NCBI GenBank assembly: GCA_051745835.1
Contig: JBNJEL010000065.1
Location: 1-11,131 of the forward strand
Direction: 5' to 3'
Origin: JBNJEL01 sp051745835
GTDB lineage: Bacteria > Bacillota > Halanaerobiia > Halobacteroidales > Acetohalobiaceae
DNA length: 11,131 bases
Shown here: in pieces, positions 6,643 to 11,131 of the stretch
How the letters are laid out: each line of letters begins with the position of its first letter
Position numbering within the stretch: the stretch's first letter is position 1
Notes under the pieces: generated by a model
What the model saw: only the letters and a program-made list of their open reading frames with translations
Database searches by the model: none
What the model was told of the DNA's origin: nothing
Position numbers and translations under genes: made by a program

Positions 6643-8486
6643 TATTCATCATCCTCCTTATTATTTTGAAATTGAAACTTATCAGCCTGATTCATGCCTG
6701 TTACAAAATAAAATGAAAGCTCATTATTAGAAATCTGATCAAAATCACTCTCCAAAATATAATCAGCAATCATCTCTTCTAACTGCTGATAGTAATTTTG
6801 ATCATACTCCTCTAACTTATTAATAGCCTCAGAGTAAATTCTCTTAACTATCTTCTCATTTAACTTTAGACCATTCAATCTTGCTCTAAATGGAGTAGCA
6901 CCATCTCGCTCTCTCCTTTGAATATTAAGCAGTTTCTGTACTAATATCCCTTCTAAAAAGACCATCCGTTTTACATTAGAGTTTAAGACATCTTCATGCT
7001 CAGCTAAAAAGTCTTCTAATTGCTTACGATAAGTACCTTTTTCTTCCGCCACTATTATTTCCCCCTCTTCTACTGTAGGCAATAGATTTAAACGTTGTAA
7101 AAATTTCAAAATCATTAATGCCTTTAAATTATCTAACCAAATTGATTCATCATTTCTAAACTTTTCCTGTAAGTGAGCTACAAATCGATCAATTAACAAC
7201 TTATAAGCAACCTGTTGTCCTCTAAAGATACTATTAGTAATCTCTAAAAACTGTTTAGTGAAATCAAATTGCTTACCAGGGTTTATGGGGAAGAAGTCAT
7301 GAATTAAATTAAATTTAAAATCCAAATCAAACACTCTATCTTTACCATTTAACTCTTTAAAAATTTCTTCTTCATCCACTTCTGCTTTAACTTCAAATAT
7401 CTGCTGTAAATAAGAAGGTAAAACATCTTCTATATAAAGTAAGATTCTAAAAACACTTCCACTATGTTCTTCTCTATAAAACATCAAATTAAAGTTAACA
7501 TAATTATCAAATTCGCTCATAGCTGCAAATAAACTTTCCTGTGTTCTAACTAAGCCTGTCCGATCATCTTCCTGTAATGACATCTTCCGATATTCCTGTA
7601 AATCATCCAACATTGAAAAAAAGACTTCTTCCTCAAAATCATCAGTTCCAAATATAGTCTTAGGTATAATAAAGTAATTAATCCCACAAAATCTAGCTGA
7701 TAAATTATCTTCTAAGTAATTTTTGCCTAAATCTAATAACTTAGCACACTCAGGACAGACAGGATAATTCTTCCAAGCTTCTCCCCGTTTAAAACCACCA
7801 GAAGTAAACCCTTTCTTATCTAAAGTATAAAAAGCAAAAGTACTGGCATAACCATAAGTCTTATCTCGTTGCTTAGAACAGACATAACAAAGATTATCTT
7901 CACCTACCGATTCCTTTTCAGCCTTACGATAAGACTTCTTGTAATAGAACTTTTGCTCATACTTCTCCATCAATGCTTCCGTAAGCTCTGTAAAATCCCC
8001 AACATATTTCAATTCACCATCATTAGGTCTATAACCAATTGTTAATACAGCATTATCCTCATACTCTATCTCCGCTAATTCTTCATATATCTCTTCATTT
8101 ATCTTATCTTTTTTAAAATTTTCATGTATTTTTAAAATAATTTCTTCATTTTTATTTTTTCCATTTAACCTTTCACAAGTATCTCTTAATGAGTATTGAA
8201 ACTTTTTGTTATATGTTTTAAATAAATCTGTTACCTTACATGTAGGCGTTAAATCACCTCCACGGGAACTACCATACTTATAAGCATACTTGTCCAACTT
8301 CTGCTTACTAAATTCCTCTACTCTAACTTCATCAAATATAATCTCTTCATCTTCCTTCTTAAATATAATCACTAACACTTCATTATATTTTCCATTAGAA
8401 TTAGGATTCTCTACTACCTGCGATAATAAACTTTCATCTGAATTCTCTCGTTCATATTTGCCCATTGCCTTTAATGCTTGTATCAT
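6642..8486 (-). CDS. cas8b: Type I-B Cascade large subunit Cas8b (Csh1/TM1802-like)
   Basis: Cas8b is the large subunit of type I-B Cascade, which recognises the PAM and recruits Cas3. The 614-residue protein carries a four-cysteine zinc-finger-like unit, CYVC at 200-203 and CPEC at 244-247, around a segment with AFYTLDKKGF, and ends with the GMNQ motif (597-600) common near the C-terminus of this family. The rest is largely helical and charged, with no catalytic motif, as expected. Residues about 109-129 are Lys/Asn/Glu-rich and coded by DNA with only 10% GC, so this part may be a recent or fast-evolving insertion. The ATG at 8486 has a strong AAGGAGGTGG site 7 bases upstream. It is the first recognised cas gene of the operon, overlapping cas7 by one base. 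Large subunits diverge quickly, so the exact subfamily is less sure than the role. Confidence 0.92.
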   Translation of the reverse strand: MIQALKAMGKYERENSDESLLSQVVENPNSNGKYNEVLVIIFKKEDEEIIFDEVRVEEFSKQKLDKYAYKYGSSRGGDLTPTCKVTDLFKTYNKKFQYSLRDTCERLNGKNKNEEIILKIHENFKKDKINEEIYEELAEIEYEDNAVLTIGYRPNDGELKYVGDFTELTEALMEKYEQKFYYKKSYRKAEKESVGEDNLCYVCSKQRDKTYGYASTFAFYTLDKKGFTSGGFKRGEAWKNYPVCPECAKLLDLGKNYLEDNLSARFCGINYFIIPKTIFGTDDFEEEVFFSMLDDLQEYRKMSLQEDDRTGLVRTQESLFAAMSEFDNYVNFNLMFYREEHSGSVFRILLYIEDVLPSYLQQIFEVKAEVDEEEIFKELNGKDRVFDLDFKFNLIHDFFPINPGKQFDFTKQFLEITNSIFRGQQVAYKLLIDRFVAHLQEKFRNDESIWLDNLKALMILKFLQRLNLLPTVEEGEIIVAEEKGTYRKQLEDFLAEHEDVLNSNVKRMVFLEGILVQKLLNIQRRERDGATPFRARLNGLKLNEKIVKRIYSEAINKLEEYDQNYYQQLEEMIADYILESDFDQISNNELSFYFVTGMNQADKFQFQNNKEDDE

Positions 8487-8554
8487 CTCTCCACCTCCTT
8501 ATATGAATCAATCTTTAACTTAACCTCCAACTGATCTCCAGCACTTTAGCCGCC
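8487..8554 (-). other. Short gap between the membrane-protein gene and cas8b
   Basis: These 68 bases hold the cas8b ribosome site (8494-8500) and, further upstream, a second GGAGG at 8523-8527 with no well-placed ATG. I see no terminator hairpin with a U-run and no well-spaced -35/-10 pair. Read-through from the upstream gene is the simplest explanation for cas8b expression, unless a promoter lies inside that gene. Confidence 0.4.
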
Positions 8555-8935
8555 CTACTTTTCATACTTTAAAACACCAAACAATAATCCCAATGATGCT
8601 ACTAAAAATAAATAAACTCCATTACTAGCAACATTAATCTGTTCTCCAAAAATTTCTTGACTTTTAGAACTAATATAAAATAGAGTCATTACAACCGAAA
8701 GACCACTTAATAAAACCCCCAGCACTTTATTAATCTCCTTACCTTGCAATAACTTATAAACCGGATAAATAAAAAGTAATAAAAAGAGATAACCTTGCTG
8801 CTGCCAACCAGTCTGACTAGCTAACCCTATATCTACCCACTTCATAAATAGAGACATCACTGCTGCACATCCGGAGATAAAGATAAATTTTCCGCCTAAC
8901 TTCCAGTTATTAAAATCAATACTTAAATTTTTCAT
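8555..8935 (-). CDS. Unrecognised four-helix membrane protein upstream of cas8b
   Basis: I do not recognise this 126-residue protein. It has four hydrophobic segments at about 14-32, 48-63, 70-89 and 105-122, with a Lys-rich loop (KLLQGKEINK, about 61-70) that could face the cytoplasm, and a polar loop with SQTGWQQQG (about 40-48). The N-terminus (NLSIDFNNWK) is polar and does not look like a cleaved signal. There are no catalytic motifs and only one cysteine. The ATG at 8935 has an AAGGAGG site 8 bases upstream, so it is likely translated. It has its own leader downstream of the deoC terminator and ends 68 bases before cas8b with no hairpin and U-run between them, so cotranscription with the cas genes is plausible. 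It could equally be an unrelated small membrane protein. Function unknown. Confidence 0.72.
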   Translation of the reverse strand: MKNLSIDFNNWKLGGKFIFISGCAAVMSLFMKWVDIGLASQTGWQQQGYLFLLLFIYPVYKLLQGKEINKVLGVLLSGLSVVMTLFYISSKSQEIFGEQINVASNGVYLFLVASLGLLFGVLKYEK

Positions 8936-9021
8936 TAATAAATCCTCCTTAGATTATCTTTTATTATATTACTAATTAAACATAAAATAGATAATCACCT
9001 CCAAATTTATCTATTAAAAAC
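8936..9021 (-). promoter_or_regulatory. AT-rich leader with candidate promoter for the membrane gene and cas operon
   Basis: A perfect TATAAT lies at 8963-8968 on the minus strand, 27 bases before the ATG at 8935. The -35 is weak: at a 17-base spacing it reads CTATTT. The box sits inside an inverted repeat, GATTATCT on the plus strand at 8952-8959 and AGATAATC at 8989-8996, which could be an operator or a leader hairpin. A near-perfect ribosome site, GGAGGTGAT (8994-9002), has no usable start codon nearby. Lying between the deoC terminator and the first gene, this is the most plausible promoter region, but the call is tentative. Confidence 0.4.
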
Positions 9022-9061
9022 AAAAAAAGACTATATAGCCTTAATAAATGACTATATAGCC
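9022..9061 (-). terminator. Intrinsic terminator after deoC
   Basis: On the minus strand the 12-mer GGCTATATAGTC occurs at 9050-9061 and again at 9029-9040, with 9 bases between. The core CTATATAG is its own reverse complement, and in RNA the outer bases pair as G-C and G-U, so the two copies form a continuous 12-bp stem. It is followed at once by seven U (9022-9028), then G and five more U. It begins 26 bases after the deoC stop codon and should separate deoC from the cas region. Confidence 0.88.
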
Positions 9062-9086
9062 GCCAGCTTAATATATTTTTTTATTA

Positions 9087-9797
9087 TTACTCATCATCCT
9101 CTTCTTCCTCTTCACGACGCTCGCCAGTTACAATTGCAACACCGCTACTAGAACCAATCCGATTAGCACCAGCATCTAACATATCTAATGCATCATCAAA
9201 GTTACTAATTCCCCCAGCAGCCTTGACACCTATCGGACGCCCGACAGTCTTACGAATTAAGTTCACATCTTCTACAGTAGCGCCTTCTGGCCCAAAACCG
9301 GTAGAAGTCTTCACAAAATCAGCTCCTACATCCTTAATAATCTCTGAAACTTTGACCTTCTCATCCTCGGTTAGATAACAAGTTTCGATAATCACCTTCG
9401 TAATTATATCTCGTGTTACACCGGCTACCTTAGTAGCATCAACTACCGCCTTGATATCATCATGTACAACCTCAAACTCACCGGACTTAATCGCTCCAAT
9501 ATTAGCCACCATATCTATTTCTTGTGCTCCATTCTTGATTGCATTCTTTGTTTCAAATGCCTTAGTCTCAGTAGTCATTCCCCCTAATGGAAAGCCTACG
9601 ACAGTACCTACTTTAACTGAAGTACCAGATAATAACTTATTAGCAAATGGAACAAAACAAGGATTAACACAGACCGAAGCAAATTCATACTCCTTAGCTT
9701 CCTCACATTTCTCCTTTACTTCTTCAATAGTAGCATCAGCTTTAAGAATAGTATGATCTAACATCTTAGCCATATCCTTAGGTTTAATAGCCATCAT
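9087..9797 (-). CDS. deoC: Deoxyribose-phosphate aldolase
   Basis: This cytoplasmic class I aldolase splits 2-deoxyribose 5-phosphate into glyceraldehyde 3-phosphate and acetaldehyde in deoxynucleoside catabolism. The 236-residue TIM-barrel protein shows LDHTIL (13-18), the conserved aspartate in QEIDMV (Asp95), the Schiff-base lysine Lys163 in DFVKTSTGFG, and the second active-site lysine Lys192 in GVKAAGGI, with the phosphate-binding end at RIGSSSGVAI (213-222). The ATG at 9797 is 6 bases from AAGGAG; a second ATG follows directly at 9794. After the normal end of the fold comes an unusual acidic tail, RREEEEEDDE. The gene lies 88 bases after mgtE and is closed by a strong terminator. No other deo gene is seen. 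Nothing ties it to the CRISPR system. Confidence 0.96.
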   Translation of the reverse strand: MMAIKPKDMAKMLDHTILKADATIEEVKEKCEEAKEYEFASVCVNPCFVPFANKLLSGTSVKVGTVVGFPLGGMTTETKAFETKNAIKNGAQEIDMVANIGAIKSGEFEVVHDDIKAVVDATKVAGVTRDIITKVIIETCYLTEDEKVKVSEIIKDVGADFVKTSTGFGPEGATVEDVNLIRKTVGRPIGVKAAGGISNFDDALDMLDAGANRIGSSSGVAIVTGERREEEEEDDE

Positions 9798-9885
9798 TAT
9801 CCACTCCTTAAATTAATCTGATTTTGATCAATATTTATAAACAAAAAACAAAACTTTTTAGCCATCAATCTTTACTAATCTACTA
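9798..9885 (-). other. Gap between mgtE and deoC
   Basis: These 88 bases contain the deoC ribosome site (9804-9809), two T-runs on the minus strand (about 9841-9858) and the palindrome TTGATCAA near 9827-9834. I find no stem strong enough to make the T-runs a terminator and no convincing promoter. The two genes may share a transcript or deoC may have its own weak promoter; the sequence does not decide. Confidence 0.35.
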
Positions 9886-11131
9886 TCACATCAAACTCTG
9901 TAAAAAGTAAGTAGAAAGAGTAAAGTAAATAAATAATCCCGAAGCGTCAATCACAGTTGTAATAAATGGGCCTGCTGCTACAGCAGGGTCAGCACCTAAC
10001 AGATCCATAATAAATGGAATCGCTGTCCCAGCAATTACCGCTGTTAATAGAGTACAGAACATAGCCAAACCTACCACTAGACCTAAAATAGGATTGCCCT
10101 GCCATAAAAAAGCTACCCCCGAAATCAAACCACCAAGAATTACTGCTAAATTTAATCCAATCTTAATCTCATTAAAGAAATGCTCTTTAATATTCCTCTT
10201 ATCTATACTTCCGGTAGCTAAACCTCTAACTACCATCGTCAATGATTGTGTACCTACATTACCGCCCATATCCATAAGCACCGGTATAAAAAAAGATAAA
10301 GCTACTACTGACTCTAATGTCTTCTCGAATCCTTGAATTACATTACCAGAAAGCAGATTACCAAATAAAAGAATAACTAACCAGGGCAGACGCTTAATCA
10401 AACCACTAATAACCTCTGGCTTCTCATCAGCTAAATTTAATTCCGAAGTACCCGCCATTTTATACATATCCTCTGTTGCTTCTTGTTCAATAATATCAAT
10501 AATATCATCAACTGTAATAATTCCTAATAACAGTCCTTGTTGATTAACTACTGGTACTGCTAAAAGGTCATACTTAGCAATTATCTGTGCCACTTCCTCT
10601 TGATCTTGATTAACTTCTACGGTAATTACCTTAGTATTCATAATCTCTTTAATTTTAGATTGCGGAGCAGCAACTATTAACTCTCGCATTGATAAAACTC
10701 CGACTAATTCCTTCTTATCATTAACTACATATATGTAATAAATCATCTCCGCATCTGGTGCAATCTGACGCAACTTAACAATTGATTCTTCGACTGTCTT
10801 CTCTTGTTTCAAGACAATATATTCCGTTGTCATCCGTCCGCCAGCACTTTCTTCATCATAGCCTAACAGACGCTGAATTTCCTCAGCTTCCTCTTCCTGC
10901 ATCGAAGCTAATAATTCCTTGCTCTGACCAATATTTAAAGCACCCAATAAGTCAGCCACATCATCAGAATACATTGCTTCTAAAACATTAGTTAAACGCT
11001 CGTTGGATAAGAAACGCAGCAGCTTCTTCTCCACTTCATAATTAACCTCAGCTAAGATATCTGCCAAAGCTTCCTCCGAAACTAAGTCCAAAAGAACCTC
11101 AGTCTCCTCATCAGATGTCTCAGCTAAGATC
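9886..11131 (-). CDS. mgtE: Magnesium transporter MgtE (N-terminus beyond right edge)
   Basis: MgtE is a homodimeric Mg2+ channel of the inner membrane, gated by cytoplasmic domains that sense Mg2+. The reading frame stays open to the right edge, so the TTG at 11091 is not the true start; about 414 residues are visible of a usual 450 or so. Counting from that TTG, the helical N domain runs to about 80, with the AGGRMTTEY junction at 83-91. CBS1 spans about 88-143, CBS2 about 147-203 and the linking plug helix about 204-230. Five membrane segments then fall at about 236-400, with PVLMDMGGNVGTQSL (270-284) and DPAVAAGPFITTVIDASG (368-385), whose Asp382 matches the pore aspartate. The visible part looks intact. 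deoC follows in the same direction. Confidence 0.96.
   Translation of the reverse strand, partial: ILAETSDEETEVLLDLVSEEALADILAEVNYEVEKKLLRFLSNERLTNVLEAMYSDDVADLLGALNIGQSKELLASMQEEEAEEIQRLLGYDEESAGGRMTTEYIVLKQEKTVEESIVKLRQIAPDAEMIYYIYVVNDKKELVGVLSMRELIVAAPQSKIKEIMNTKVITVEVNQDQEEVAQIIAKYDLLAVPVVNQQGLLLGIITVDDIIDIIEQEATEDMYKMAGTSELNLADEKPEVISGLIKRLPWLVILLFGNLLSGNVIQGFEKTLESVVALSFFIPVLMDMGGNVGTQSLTMVVRGLATGSIDKRNIKEHFFNEIKIGLNLAVILGGLISGVAFLWQGNPILGLVVGLAMFCTLLTAVIAGTAIPFIMDLLGADPAVAAGPFITTVIDASGLFIYFTLSTYFLQSLM

Noticed and set aside
8290..8523. Plus-strand open frame of 77 codons, Ser/Thr-rich
   Set aside because: Opposite the start of cas8b and its ribosome site; low complexity arises from antisense of Glu/Lys codons.
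8972..8983. Three-codon ATG frame (Met-Phe-Asn) as a leader peptide
   Set aside because: It is 14 bases from the ribosome-site-like GGAGG and lies next to a candidate -10 box, so translation is doubtful; kept only as part of the leader finding.
9451..9756. Plus-strand open frame of 101 codons
   Set aside because: Opposite the conserved core of deoC, which has both active-site lysines; no independent support.
9841..9865. T-runs after mgtE as a terminator
   Set aside because: The bases before them form at most a four-pair, A-U-rich stem, too weak to call.
10094..10991. Plus-strand open frames at 10094-10336 and 10782-10991
   Set aside because: Both are opposite mgtE, whose membrane and CBS regions are clearly real.
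1..11131. CRISPR array
   Set aside because: I saw no set of 28-37-base direct repeats with regular spacing anywhere; the only clear direct repeat is the 12-mer in the deoC terminator.

Overview
The window holds most of a type I-B CRISPR-Cas operon from an AT-rich, Gram-positive-type (Firmicutes-like) anaerobe, followed by two housekeeping genes. Every gene I can support lies on the minus strand, so transcription runs from the right edge to the left. Low GC, strong AAGGAGG ribosome sites, many Asp/Glu-rich proteins and the particular Cas8b/Cas7/Cas5/Cas6 types would fit a clostridial or halanaerobial bacterium (Halobacteroides/Acetohalobium-like). That placement is inference from protein style, not a database match.

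Right part (about 9087-11131): an MgtE-type magnesium transporter, open at the right edge, then deoxyribose-phosphate aldolase (deoC), then a strong intrinsic terminator at 9022-9061. Its hairpin is made from a 12-base direct repeat that pairs with itself through G-U wobbles in the RNA.

Middle (8555-9021): a short AT-rich leader with a candidate -10 box, an inverted repeat and an unused-looking ribosome site, then a small unrecognised four-helix membrane protein. It ends 68 bases before cas8b with no visible terminator, so it may be the first gene of the cas transcript.

Left part (1-8486): cas8b-cas7-cas5-cas3-cas6-cas1-cas2-cas4, all tightly packed, with overlapping stop/start codons or ribosome sites that run over the previous stop. 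Cas8b, Cas7, Cas5 and Cas6 should make the crRNA-guided Cascade complex. Cas6 cuts the precursor crRNA, Cas3 (HD nuclease plus helicase) destroys the target, and Cas1, Cas2 and Cas4 acquire new spacers. The only real gap inside the operon, between cas7 and cas5, carries a 12-bp hairpin with a GNRA-type loop and no U-run. Cas4 runs off the left edge. No CRISPR array is in the window; it most likely lies beyond that edge. No stretch over 300 bases lacks a gene.

The system is a recognisable type I-B locus rather than a new class. The points most worth a second look are the cas7-cas5 hairpin, the membrane protein at the head of the operon, and the placement of cas6 and cas4.
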